The translations under genes were made by a program, and so were the position numbers. Below are positions 17,390 to 24,695 of a DNA stretch of 64,000 nucleotides, piece after piece. Source of the DNA: Nocardiopsis metallicus (lineage in GTDB: Bacteria > Actinomycetota > Actinomycetes > Streptosporangiales > Streptosporangiaceae); assembly GCF_014201115.1 (NCBI RefSeq), contig NZ_JACHDO010000001.1, forward strand, positions 1,674,001 through 1,738,000. The letters are read 5' to 3'. A model generated the notes under the pieces. That model was given only the letters and a program-made list of their open reading frames with translations. It was not told the origin of the DNA and did not search any database. How positions within the stretch are numbered: the first letter of the stretch is position 1; every line of letters begins with the position of its first letter.

Positions 17390-17431
17390 CCGCTGGCCAG
17401 CAGCCGGTGCAACCGGTTTCCGCTGGCCAGC
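17390..17431. repeat. Two copies of a 12-bp palindromic repeat, 30 bp apart
   Basis: CCGCTGGCCAGC occurs at 17390-17401 and 17420-17431; the second copy extends to the perfect palindrome TCCGCTGGCCAGCGGA. They lie between the 3' end of the DJ-1 gene and the start of the DUF4291 gene, 15-56 bases before its start codon: an operator, or a terminator for the DJ-1 gene. Confidence 0.5.
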
Positions 17432-17461
17432 GGAGACCGCACAGCGGTCAGTGCAGCTGGT

Positions 17462-18157
17462 TCAGCCCAGGAGCCCGAGCAGTTCCCGCGCCAGCGGGGC
17501 GGAGGAGGCCGGGTTCTGGCCGGTGACCAGGTTGCGGTCCACCACGACCTTCGGAGCCCAGGGCTCGCCCTCCTGGAAGTCCACCCCGGCCTCGACCAGG
17601 CGGTCCTGGAGCAGCCACTTGGCCTTGTCGGCCAGACCGGCCTGGGTCTCCTCCTCGTTGGTGAAGGCCGAGACCCGGTAACCGGCGAACACGTTGGTGC
17701 CGTCGGAGCGCTCGGCGGCCAGGAGCGCGGCCGGGGCGTGGCAGACCACGCCGAGCGGCTTACCCGAGTCCAGGGTGGCGGTGAGCAGGTCTCCGGAGTC
17801 GGTGTTCACGGCCAGGTCCTCCATGGGGCCGTGACCGCCCGGGTAGAAGACAGCGGCGTAGTCGCCGAGGTCGACGTCCTCCAGCTTGACGGGCGAGCGG
17901 AGTTCGGTGAAGGAGTCCAGCCCGGCGGCGATGCGGTCGGCGTTCTCCTGGCCGCCATTGGCGGCCGCGGCCAGGCTGCCCTGGTCGACGGGGGGAACGA
18001 CTCCGCCCGGGGTGGCGACGACGATCTCGTGCCCCGCCTCCTTGAAGGCCTCGTAGGGCGCGACGGCCTCCTCGGCCCAGAAACCGGTGGGGTGCTGGGT
18101 GCCGTCGGCCAGGGTCCAGAAATCGGCGCCGGTCATCACGAAAAGAATCTTGGACAT
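17462..18157 (-). CDS. DJ-1/PfpI-family type 1 glutamine amidotransferase-like protein
   Basis: 231-residue DJ-1 superfamily protein of the Hsp31-like group. The reactive Cys is C139 in GVVCHAPAAL, with H140 next to it, and the supporting Glu is in HPTGFWAEEA (about E29). Members act as glutathione-independent glyoxalases, deglycase-type or chaperone proteins; the exact role cannot be read from sequence. It lies downstream of a GlxA-type regulator in the same direction, separated by an AT-rich 212-base region full of repeats (18283-18347), which suggests its own regulated promoter. Confidence 0.88.
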   Translation of the reverse strand: MSKILFVMTGADFWTLADGTQHPTGFWAEEAVAPYEAFKEAGHEIVVATPGGVVPPVDQGSLAAAANGGQENADRIAAGLDSFTELRSPVKLEDVDLGDYAAVFYPGGHGPMEDLAVNTDSGDLLTATLDSGKPLGVVCHAPAALLAAERSDGTNVFAGYRVSAFTNEEETQAGLADKAKWLLQDRLVEAGVDFQEGEPWAPKVVVDRNLVTGQNPASSAPLARELLGLLG

Positions 18158-18282
18158 GCCGTGTCGCTCCGAGGTCGTACGGGCGCTGTGCCCGGATGAT
18201 GGTGGTCCTCACCGGCTCCGACGGGCTGCTTCCACCAGGTTCTCACCCCGGTCCGCAACGTCAGAGCGGCGATAACCCCGAA

Positions 18283-18347
18283 GTTAGTTGCTTGTGCAAT
18301 AACTTTCCAATGTCATTTCCAATGTCTGTCATCAAAATATTGATGAC
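18283..18347. promoter_or_regulatory. Operator cluster upstream of the DJ-1 gene
   Basis: Within 65 AT-rich bases: a dyad TTGC-TTGT-GCAA (18288-18299) flanked by GTTA and TAAC; an 11-bp direct repeat TTTCCAATGTC at 18304-18314 and 18316-18326 (12-bp period); and a palindrome GTCATCAA-AATA-TTGATGAC (18328-18347). Direct repeats are usual for AraC-type activators, and the flanking GlxA-type regulator is the obvious candidate. Confidence 0.6.
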
Positions 18348-18369
18348 TCGGCCGGAAGGCGCTCCAACC

Positions 18370-19329
18370 TCAGGAAACGCTGACCGCCGCCCCCCGGAAC
18401 GTGCGCCGGTAAGTGATCGGAGACACGCCGATCGCGGCCCGCAGGTGTTGCCGCAGCGACGTCCCGGTGGCGAACCCGACCTGCCCGGCGATCTCGTCCA
18501 CCGGCAGGTCGGTGGATTCCAACAGGTGCCGGGCCCGCAGGACGCGCTGCTGGATCAGCCACCGCCCCGGGCTCACCCCCACCTCGTCGTTGAACCTGCG
18601 GATGAAGGTGCGCAGGCTCATGTGCGCGTGTTCGGCCAGGTCGTTGAGGGTGATTGGCTCGCTGAGGCGTTCCATGGCCCAGGCCCGGGCCGCCGCGGTG
18701 CCCTCCCGCCCCTCCTGCGGCACGGGCTGCTCGATGTACTGGGCCTGACCGCCGTCGCGCCAGGGCGGTACCACGCAGATCCGCGCCACCCGGTTGGCGA
18801 GCTCGCTGCCGTGGTCGGAGCGGACCAGGTGCAGGCACACGTCCACCCCCGAGGCCGCGCCGGCCGAGGTCAGCAGGTCACCGTCGTCCACGAACAGCAC
18901 GTCGGGGTCCAGGTCCACCTTCGGGAACCAGGACCGGAAGACCTCGGTGAGCGACCAGTGGGTGGTGGCCGGGCGCCCGTCGAGCCACCCGGCTGCGGCC
19001 AGGACGAACGCACCCGTGCAGATGGACACCACACGCGTGCCGGAACGGATCGTGTCCAGGGCGGCGGACAGCTCAGGGCTCAGATCGCGGCTGAGCCGGT
19101 CCATGTCGAAAGGCGGGATCACCACGGTGTCGGCACCGGCCAGGACTTCGGGACCGTGCTCCACAGTGATACCGAAGTCCGTGTTGGTGGGGACCTGGGT
19201 GTCGCCGACCCCGCAGGTCACCAACTCGTAGCGGCCCTCGGCCGCGCCCAACACCCGGTTGGGGATGCCCAGCTCGAAGGGATAGACGCCGGGCAGGGCC
19301 AGGACGACCACGCGGTGCGGAACACTCAT
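18370..19329 (-). CDS. GlxA-type transcriptional regulator (DJ-1/PfpI domain plus AraC HTH)
   Basis: 319 residues. The N-terminal amidotransferase-like sensor domain (1-185) has the nucleophile-elbow Cys C104 in VSICTGAFVLAA. The C-terminal AraC double helix-turn-helix (about 215-312) contains LNDLAEHAHMSLRTFIRRFN and VGFATGTSLRQHLRAAIGVS. It probably regulates the DJ-1 gene downstream and the divergent quinone-reductase-like gene. Its start codon lies inside an 11-bp-arm inverted repeat (19327-19365), which suggests autoregulation. A TAGGAT sequence six bases before the ATG suggests a leaderless transcript. Confidence 0.9.
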   Translation of the reverse strand: MSVPHRVVVLALPGVYPFELGIPNRVLGAAEGRYELVTCGVGDTQVPTNTDFGITVEHGPEVLAGADTVVIPPFDMDRLSRDLSPELSAALDTIRSGTRVVSICTGAFVLAAAGWLDGRPATTHWSLTEVFRSWFPKVDLDPDVLFVDDGDLLTSAGAASGVDVCLHLVRSDHGSELANRVARICVVPPWRDGGQAQYIEQPVPQEGREGTAAARAWAMERLSEPITLNDLAEHAHMSLRTFIRRFNDEVGVSPGRWLIQQRVLRARHLLESTDLPVDEIAGQVGFATGTSLRQHLRAAIGVSPITYRRTFRGAAVSVS

Positions 19330-19365
19330 GGCATGATCCTATCCAAAGATGACAATCATGCCATG
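19327..19365. promoter_or_regulatory. Inverted repeat between the GlxA-type and oxidoreductase genes
   Basis: Perfect 11-bp arms CATGGCATGAT (19327-19337) and ATCATGCCATG (19355-19365), 17 bases apart. The left arm contains the regulator's start codon. Well placed to control both divergent genes. Confidence 0.65.
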
Positions 19366-19399
19366 GTGTGTCGGGGGTGCCATCGGCCAGGCTGAACCC

Positions 19400-20365
19400 A
19401 TGAGCGACGACACCGGCGCCACCATGCGCGCCATCAGCCAGAACACCCACGGCGGCCCCGAGGTCCTGCAGGAGGTCCGCGCCCCCCGGCCCGCGCCCGG
19501 GCCCAGCGAGATCCTGGTCGCGGTCCGCGCCGCCGGGATCAACCCGACCGACTGGAAACACCGCTCGGCCGGTCTCTTCCTCAACCGGCTCCCCCTCGTG
19601 CTCGGATGGGACGTCTCCGGAGTGGTGGTGGCCGTCGGCTTCGGCGTGACCCTCTTCCAGCCCGGCGATGAGGTGTTCGGAATGCTGCCCTACCCGCACG
19701 GGGTGGGATCGCACGCCGAGTACGTGGTCGGCCCGACGCGGGCCTTCGCCCGCAAGCCCGCCGGGATCGACCACGTCCAGGCCGGAGCACTGCCGCTGGC
19801 CGCTCTGACCGCCTACCAGGCTCTCGTGGACACCGCCGAAATCCGCGCCGATCAGCGGGTCCTGGTGCACGCGGCCGCCGGCGGGGTCGGTCATCTGGCG
19901 GTCCAGATCGCCAAGGCCCACGGAGCGCACGTCATCGGCACCGCGAGCGCGCCCAAGCACGAATTCCTGCGGGAGCTGGGCGCGGACGAGGTGATCGACT
20001 ACCGCGAGGTGGACTTCACCGAGGCCACCGGGGACATCGACGTGGTCCTGGATCCGCTGGCAGGCGAGGTCGCGGCCCGTTCTCTGGAGGTGCTGCGCCC
20101 GGGCGGGACCCTGGTCTCCCTGCTGCCGCTGCACGGCGAGGTCGTCGAGCAGGCTTCCCAGCGCGGAATCCGGGCCACACCGATGCTGGTGGAGGCCGAC
20201 CACGCCGGGATGAACGCGATCGCCGAAATGGTCGAGAAGGGGGCCCTCAGGGCCCACGTGGAGGCGACCTTCCCGCTGGCCGAGGCGGCCGGGGCCCACG
20301 CCCTGGGCGAGACGGGCCGCACGACCGGCAAGATCGTCCTGACGGTGGCGGGCCCCGAGGCGTAG
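19400..20365 (+). CDS. NADP-dependent oxidoreductase, zinc-binding dehydrogenase/quinone reductase type
   Basis: About 321-residue MDR-superfamily enzyme. The GroES-like N-terminal domain includes AAGINPTDWKHRSAG and VLGWDVSGVVVAVG; the Rossmann domain has VLVHAAAGGVGHLAVQIAKA with the usual glycines and an NADP-type context. Zinc ligands of classical alcohol dehydrogenases are absent, fitting quinone oxidoreductases that reduce quinones or reactive enones. The start at 19400 is uncertain; ATG 19424 is also possible, and neither has a strong ribosome site. It is divergent from the GlxA-type regulator. A perfect terminator follows. Confidence 0.85.
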   Translation: MSDDTGATMRAISQNTHGGPEVLQEVRAPRPAPGPSEILVAVRAAGINPTDWKHRSAGLFLNRLPLVLGWDVSGVVVAVGFGVTLFQPGDEVFGMLPYPHGVGSHAEYVVGPTRAFARKPAGIDHVQAGALPLAALTAYQALVDTAEIRADQRVLVHAAAGGVGHLAVQIAKAHGAHVIGTASAPKHEFLRELGADEVIDYREVDFTEATGDIDVVLDPLAGEVAARSLEVLRPGGTLVSLLPLHGEVVEQASQRGIRATPMLVEADHAGMNAIAEMVEKGALRAHVEATFPLAEAAGAHALGETGRTTGKIVLTVAGPEA

Positions 20366-20397
20366 TTTTCGGTCATCAACGCCAATCAGCAACCGTT

Positions 20398-20433
20398 CCG
20401 TGCCCGCCCCGAAGCGCCCCGGGGCGGGCACGG
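20398..20433 (+). terminator. Terminator after the oxidoreductase gene
   Basis: Perfect 14-bp arms, CCGTGCCCGCCCCG at 20398-20411 and its complement at 20420-20433, with an 8-base loop. Confidence 0.8.
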
Positions 20434-20500
20434 GCGGCTAGCTCCGAGGGCCGTCCTCGGCCATCGCCGCCACCACGGCGGGGGCGCTGACACGCGGCAC

Positions 20501-20914
20501 GTGACCGAATACGTGCGCTTCCAGAGCGTGGTGCCCAACCGCCGTGGCCGGTTTCCGGGGGTGTTCGCCCTCGCGAACGGGCTGGCCCGAACGGGTCTTC
20601 TGACTCAGCAGGACGCCACCTGGCACCGCGCGGCCAACGATCGCGGAAACGCGATGCACACCGATCCGATGACGGTCACCCCCGACTGCTACGACCCCGT
20701 CCTGCATCCTGGCGCCCGGGCCTGGTTCCGGGCCTCCGCTACGGAGCTCCTGGACATGGCCAAGGACTATCTTGACCTGCTCGATCGCTACGGCGTCGGA
20801 TGGGTGGAGCTGCGAACCGCCTCGCCGGGGCGGATCACCTACGAGGACGCCGTCCAGTGCATCGCCGTGCCCCAGACCTTCGCCGAGGACTGGCCCTGGC
20901 CCCGGGCGGACTGA
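20501..20914 (+). CDS. Conserved hypothetical protein
   Basis: 137 residues from a GTG start. The sequence MTEYVRFQSVVPNRRGRFPG, a central DPVLHPGARAWFRASATELL and a C-terminal RITYEDAVQCIAVP agree with a small cytoplasmic protein family common in actinomycetes and annotated only as hypothetical. No known catalytic motif, signal peptide or membrane segment is seen. The ribosome site is weak. It ends 7 bases before the convergent TioE-type gene, and no terminator is seen between the two. Confidence 0.8.
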   Translation: MTEYVRFQSVVPNRRGRFPGVFALANGLARTGLLTQQDATWHRAANDRGNAMHTDPMTVTPDCYDPVLHPGARAWFRASATELLDMAKDYLDLLDRYGVGWVELRTASPGRITYEDAVQCIAVPQTFAEDWPWPRAD

Positions 20915-20921
20915 GCGGGGC

Positions 20922-21647
20922 TCATTCGCGTCGGCGCAGGTAGGAGTCCAGTTCGGCGGCTCCGGTGAGCATCGCCCGGCCGCGGGCGGACAGGCGGCTG
21001 CGCCAGTCGGCCAGAGCGGTCTCCAGCGGCTGCAGGCCGCCCGCGCTCCGGACCTGGGTGATCAGCGGCGCGATCTGGTCCAGCAGGTAGCCGCCGCGTC
21101 GGAGCTGGTGGGCCAGGCGGGCGTCCCGGACGTCGGCCTCGTCGTAGACGCGGTACCCCGTCTGCGGATCGCGGCGCGGCGAGACCAGACCAGCACGCTC
21201 CCACTTGCGCAGGGTGGCGGGCCGGATCCCGAGCTGATGGGCGAGCGGCCCGATGAAGGTGTGCCCCGACCCCCCACCAGGATCAGCTTCCACGGCGGGA
21301 TCCAGGTCGTGCAGGGCGCTCTCCACGGACTGGAGGGTTCGCCGGTCTTCGAGGAGCTGGGCGTGGCTCTCGTCGATGAGCCGGAACGACGCGTCGACCG
21401 CGCCCCGGTTCACCGAACGCAGGATCGACGCAGCCGTCGCGTGGCCGTGGCCCGGGACCAGGGCGAGGAAGGCGCCCAGCGCCGCCGCGTGCAGCGGAGT
21501 GTAGACGCGGTAACCGTGCGGGGTGCGCTCGGCCTCAGGGAGGATTCCGTCCTCCTCGTAGTTGCGGACCGCTTGGGTGGACAGACCGTGCCCGCGCGCC
21601 AGGTCGATCGGCCGCAGGCGTACCCCGCTTTGAAGCTTTTTCACCAT
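20922..21647 (-). CDS. TioE-family MerR-type transcriptional regulator
   Basis: 241 residues with two MerR-like helix-turn-helix units, the arrangement of the TioE family (named from the thiocoraline cluster). The first is LRPIDLARGHGLSTQAVRNY followed by HGYRVYTPLHAAALGAFLAL; the second is LAHQLGIRPATLRKWERAGL followed by TGYRVYDEADVRDARLAHQL. The C-terminal region GRAMLTGAAELDSYL is family-typical. ATG 21647 is immediately followed by a GTG; neither has a ribosome site, and translation may be leaderless. It is divergent from the erythromycin-esterase-like gene and probably regulates it. Confidence 0.88.
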   Translation of the reverse strand: MVKKLQSGVRLRPIDLARGHGLSTQAVRNYEEDGILPEAERTPHGYRVYTPLHAAALGAFLALVPGHGHATAASILRSVNRGAVDASFRLIDESHAQLLEDRRTLQSVESALHDLDPAVEADPGGGSGHTFIGPLAHQLGIRPATLRKWERAGLVSPRRDPQTGYRVYDEADVRDARLAHQLRRGGYLLDQIAPLITQVRSAGGLQPLETALADWRSRLSARGRAMLTGAAELDSYLRRRE

Positions 21648-21672
21648 GCACAGGACACTATCGCTCGCAAGT

Positions 21673-21689
21673 CTCAACCGAGGGTTCAG
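21673..21689. promoter_or_regulatory. Dyad between TioE-type regulator and esterase-like gene
   Basis: CTCAACC-GAG-GGTTCAG, arms matching at six of seven positions, inside the 58-base divergent gap. It is sized like a MerR-family operator. Confidence 0.5.
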
Positions 21690-21705
21690 CGATACCGTCG
21701 AAGGT

Positions 21706-22908
21706 ATGGATACTGACATCACGGACAGCACCCATGCCTTCGTATCCGGCTCCGTCCGGGGGCTCCTCGCGAACCGGCCCCGGATCCTCGCCCTGGGCGA
21801 GCCCACTCACGGCGAGGACACCCTTCGCCAGGTCCGCAACGAGCTCTTCCAGCAGCTCGTCGAACAGGAGGACTACCGCACGATCGCGATCGAAAGCGAC
21901 TGCCTGATGGGTCTGGTCGTGGACGAGTACGTCACCTCGGGCGCGGGCACTCTCGACGAGGTCATGGAGCGCGGGTTCAGTCACGACCTCGGCGCCTCCA
22001 GCGCCAACCGCGACCTCGTGCGCTGGATGCGCTCCTACAACGAGAACCGTCCGGCGTCCGAGCGGGTCCGCTTCGCCGGTTTCGACGGGCCGCTGGAGAT
22101 CACCGGCCCCGCCAGCCCCCGACAGGCGCTCAGCGCGGTCCACGACCACCTCTCGGCCCACGTGGACGCGGACCTGCTCCCCTGCACCGCACCGGAACTC
22201 GACGACCTGATCGGGGCGGACCAGCTCTGGACCCACCCCGACGCGATGACGGATCCCTCCCGGTCCGTGGGGCAGTCCGCCGAGGCCGCCCAGCTACGGC
22301 TGATCGCCGACGACCTGGCGGCGCTGCTCGAGGAGCAGACCCCGCTCCTGCTCGCGGCGACCTCGAGGGAGGACCTCGACCGAGCCCGCATGTACGGACG
22401 AACCGCCGTCGACCTGCTCCGCTACCACCACTGGCTGGCCGACACCTCACCCGCCCGGATGAACCGGCTGCTGAGCGTGCGGGACCGGATGATGTCCGAG
22501 AACCTTCTCTCCCTCGCCGAACGCGGGCCGGTGCTGGCCCACGCCCACAACGCCCACTTCCAGCGGGAGCAGAGCTCCATGCGGATGTGGCAGGGGACGG
22601 CGGACTGGTGGAGCGCCGGTGCGCTGGTCAGCACCCGCCTCGACGAGGAGTACGCCTTCATCGCGACGGCCCTGGGCACCATCCGGCACCGGGGGGTGGA
22701 CGCTCCGCCCCCCAACAGCCTCGAAGGCCTCCTGTACGCGCTCCCCGAGGGCCGGTGCGTCGTCGACGCCCGACGTCTGGCCGCCACCCTCGGGGACACG
22801 CGCCCCGAGCCCCGCGTGTCCCCGTGGTTCGGCTATGCCCCCTTCGACCCGGCCCACCTGGCCGACAGCGACGGCATCGTGTTCATCAAGGACACCATCG
22901 AGAGCTGA
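21706..22908 (+). CDS. Erythromycin esterase family protein
   Basis: 400-residue member of the erythromycin esterase (EreA/EreB-like) superfamily. The characteristic early motif ILALGEPTHGEDTLRQVRNE holds the catalytic His and Glu; another conserved His lies in VLAHAHNAHFQRE, and the Glu/Asp in TIAIESDCLMG and RFAGFDGPLE fit the active-site cleft. Family members hydrolyse the macrolide lactone or related esters, but many actinobacterial members are uncharacterised, so macrolide resistance is possible rather than shown. Its control by the adjacent TioE-type MerR regulator is likely. It ends 9 bases from the convergent amidase. Confidence 0.85.
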   Translation: MDTDITDSTHAFVSGSVRGLLANRPRILALGEPTHGEDTLRQVRNELFQQLVEQEDYRTIAIESDCLMGLVVDEYVTSGAGTLDEVMERGFSHDLGASSANRDLVRWMRSYNENRPASERVRFAGFDGPLEITGPASPRQALSAVHDHLSAHVDADLLPCTAPELDDLIGADQLWTHPDAMTDPSRSVGQSAEAAQLRLIADDLAALLEEQTPLLLAATSREDLDRARMYGRTAVDLLRYHHWLADTSPARMNRLLSVRDRMMSENLLSLAERGPVLAHAHNAHFQREQSSMRMWQGTADWWSAGALVSTRLDEEYAFIATALGTIRHRGVDAPPPNSLEGLLYALPEGRCVVDARRLAATLGDTRPEPRVSPWFGYAPFDPAHLADSDGIVFIKDTIES

Positions 22909-22917
22909 CCCCGCAGG

Positions 22918-24417
22918 TCAAACGTGCGCGGGGAAGGAAAAGCCCGCCGGACGGCGATCCGACCAGGGACTGGCCTCCTCCAACTGGGCGGCCAGACGCA
23001 ACAGCAAGCCCTCTCCTGCCGAAGCCGCGATGAACTGCACGCCCAGCGGCAGTCCGGACTGCGTCCAGTGCAGCGGAACCGACATCGCGGGAGTGCCGGT
23101 GAGGTTCGCCATCAGCGTGAACGGGGTCGCGGCGAGGTTGTTCATGACCTCCGTGGTGACCAGATTGGTCACGGTGACCACCCGCTCGGTTCCGGTGCGC
23201 ACCAGCAGGCGCTCGGCCTTGCGCAGCCACGGCGGCGGGTCCAGCCGGCCGATGGTCACCGGCGGGCCCGCGATGGTCGGGGTGAGCAGCAGGTCGTACT
23301 GGGCGTGGAACTCGGCCAACGCCAGAACGTGGTCGTTCCACCGGTCGTTGCCCCGCACGTAGTCGGCGGCCGTACGGCTCCGGCCCATGGCGGCCAGCAT
23401 CAGGGTGTCGGGCTCGAAGTCGGCGTCCGAGCAGCCGGTGTCGGCCTTGATCCCGTCCACCAGTGCGGCCATCGACCCGTACCAGAGGTTCAGGAAGTCC
23501 TCGGTGAGCGCCCGGCCGTCGATGGCTGGCTCGGCCTCCACCACCTCGTGGCCCAGCTCTTCCAGCAGAGCCGCGGCCCCACGCACCGCCCGAACCGCCT
23601 CGGGGTGCACTCGCGTGCCCAGCGGCGAGTACTCGGTGAATCCGATCCGCAACCGCCCCGGGGCCCGACCGACCTCCTCGGTGTAGGGGCGCTCCGGCGG
23701 CGCGATCGGATACGGCGACGTCGGCTCCGGTCCCGCCATCGCCTCCAACAAAGCCGCGCTGTCGCGCACCGTGCGTGTGATGACCCCGTTCACCGAGGCA
23801 CCGTGCATGGGCTCGCCCCAGTTGGGCCCGAACGGAACCCGTCCGCGTCCGGGCTTGAGCCCGAACAGCCCGCAGCAAGCCGCAGGAATCCGAATCGAAC
23901 CGCCACCGTCGTTGGCCCCCGCAGCCGGAACGATTCCCGCGGCCACAGCGGCAGCCGATCCACCCGAGGAGCCCCCGGGCGTGTGCCCCAGGTTCCAGGG
24001 GTTGCGAGCGGGTCCGAACTCGTCGGACTCGGTGACCGCCTTGGCCCCGAACTCGGGAGTGTTCGTCTTCCCGAAGGGCACCAGCCCCGCCGCAAGCCAC
24101 CGGTTCACCACCTCGGCGTTACGCCGCACCGGAACATGCCGCAGCGCCCGGTTTCCCGCCGACGTGGCAAACCCTGCGTAGTCCTGGAAGAGGTCCTTGA
24201 GCAGAAAGGGGACCCCGCCCAGCGGCCCCTCCGGAGAGGTCGCGGCCACCCGGCGCCCCTCCTCGTACATCGGCAGGATGATCGCGTTGAGCTCGGGATT
24301 CACCTGCGCGGCCCGTTGGATCGCGGCCTCCAGGAGTTCGGCGGAGGTGACCTCCTCGCATCGCACCAGCTCGGCAAGTCCGACAGCGTCGTGTCTGAGG
24401 TACTCGTCAACTCGCAT
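22918..24417 (-). CDS. Amidase (amidase signature family)
   Basis: 499-residue amidase-signature enzyme with the Ser-cisSer-Lys triad: K74 in VPFLLKDLF, the cis-Ser within TPGGSSGGSAAAVAAG (150/151) and nucleophile S174 in NDGGGSIRIPAACCG. It is the GatA/fatty-acid-amide-hydrolase fold but stands alone without gatB or gatC, so a free amidase acting on small or acyl amides is more likely than tRNA amidation. The start has a weak ribosome site. The IS701-like element is inserted about 140 bases upstream of its start codon. Confidence 0.9.
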   Translation of the reverse strand: MRVDEYLRHDAVGLAELVRCEEVTSAELLEAAIQRAAQVNPELNAIILPMYEEGRRVAATSPEGPLGGVPFLLKDLFQDYAGFATSAGNRALRHVPVRRNAEVVNRWLAAGLVPFGKTNTPEFGAKAVTESDEFGPARNPWNLGHTPGGSSGGSAAAVAAGIVPAAGANDGGGSIRIPAACCGLFGLKPGRGRVPFGPNWGEPMHGASVNGVITRTVRDSAALLEAMAGPEPTSPYPIAPPERPYTEEVGRAPGRLRIGFTEYSPLGTRVHPEAVRAVRGAAALLEELGHEVVEAEPAIDGRALTEDFLNLWYGSMAALVDGIKADTGCSDADFEPDTLMLAAMGRSRTAADYVRGNDRWNDHVLALAEFHAQYDLLLTPTIAGPPVTIGRLDPPPWLRKAERLLVRTGTERVVTVTNLVTTEVMNNLAATPFTLMANLTGTPAMSVPLHWTQSGLPLGVQFIAASAGEGLLLRLAAQLEEASPWSDRRPAGFSFPAHV

Positions 24418-24440
24418 GACCGGAACCTAGCACCGAAATG

Positions 24441-24450
24441 GAACCGGTTC
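24441..24450. promoter_or_regulatory. Palindrome upstream of the amidase gene
   Basis: GAACCGGTTC, a 10-bp perfect palindrome with a central CpG as in many LacI-family operators, 24 bases before the amidase start codon. Short, so chance is possible. Confidence 0.35.
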
Positions 24451-24554
24451 TATTTTTTCGGTGTGGGGTGCGGACAGCGACACCCCAGCCCCGAGCCGTC
24501 CGCCCGAGGCGCCCAGCCCGGGTTCCGCCTCCTGGAGGGGCCTCCCCGTTCGCA

Positions 24555-24573
24555 CTAGCTTGGCGTTTAACCT
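24555..24573. repeat. CTAG target duplication and left terminal inverted repeat
   Basis: CTAG (24555-24558) followed by the left inverted repeat CTTGGCGTTTAACCT; identical to the complement of the right end over 19 bases. Confidence 0.85.
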
Positions 24574-24575
24574 CG

Positions 24576-24609
24576 AGCCCGTGACCGGATACCGTCCCGG
24601 TCACGGGCT
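24576..24609 (+). terminator. Hairpin inside the left end of the insertion sequence
   Basis: Perfect 13-bp arms AGCCCGTGACCGG (24576-24588) and complement (24597-24609), 8-base loop. Placed to stop transcription entering the element from outside. Confidence 0.6.
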
Positions 24610-24631
24610 TCGTTGTTTCCCGGACAGCACA

Positions 24632-24691
24632 ACGGCCTTCGCGTGATCATGTGCTTCAACCACGAACACACCTGATCACAACGAAGGCCGT
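24632..24691 (+). promoter_or_regulatory. Hairpin that covers the transposase ribosome-binding site
   Basis: ACGGCCTTCG (24632-24641) pairs with CGAAGGCCGT (24682-24691), and TGATCA at 24644-24649 can pair with TGATCA at 24673-24678. The 3' arm contains GAAGG, the Shine-Dalgarno sequence 8 bases before ATG 24696. A transcript reading in from outside would fold and hide the ribosome site. Confidence 0.6.
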
Positions 24692-24695
24692 CACC

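Noticed and set aside
23880..23905. A GGTTCGATTC-like tRNA T-arm on the minus strand
   Set aside because: It encodes the GGSIRIPA motif of the amidase, and no acceptor stem or anticodon arm surrounds it.
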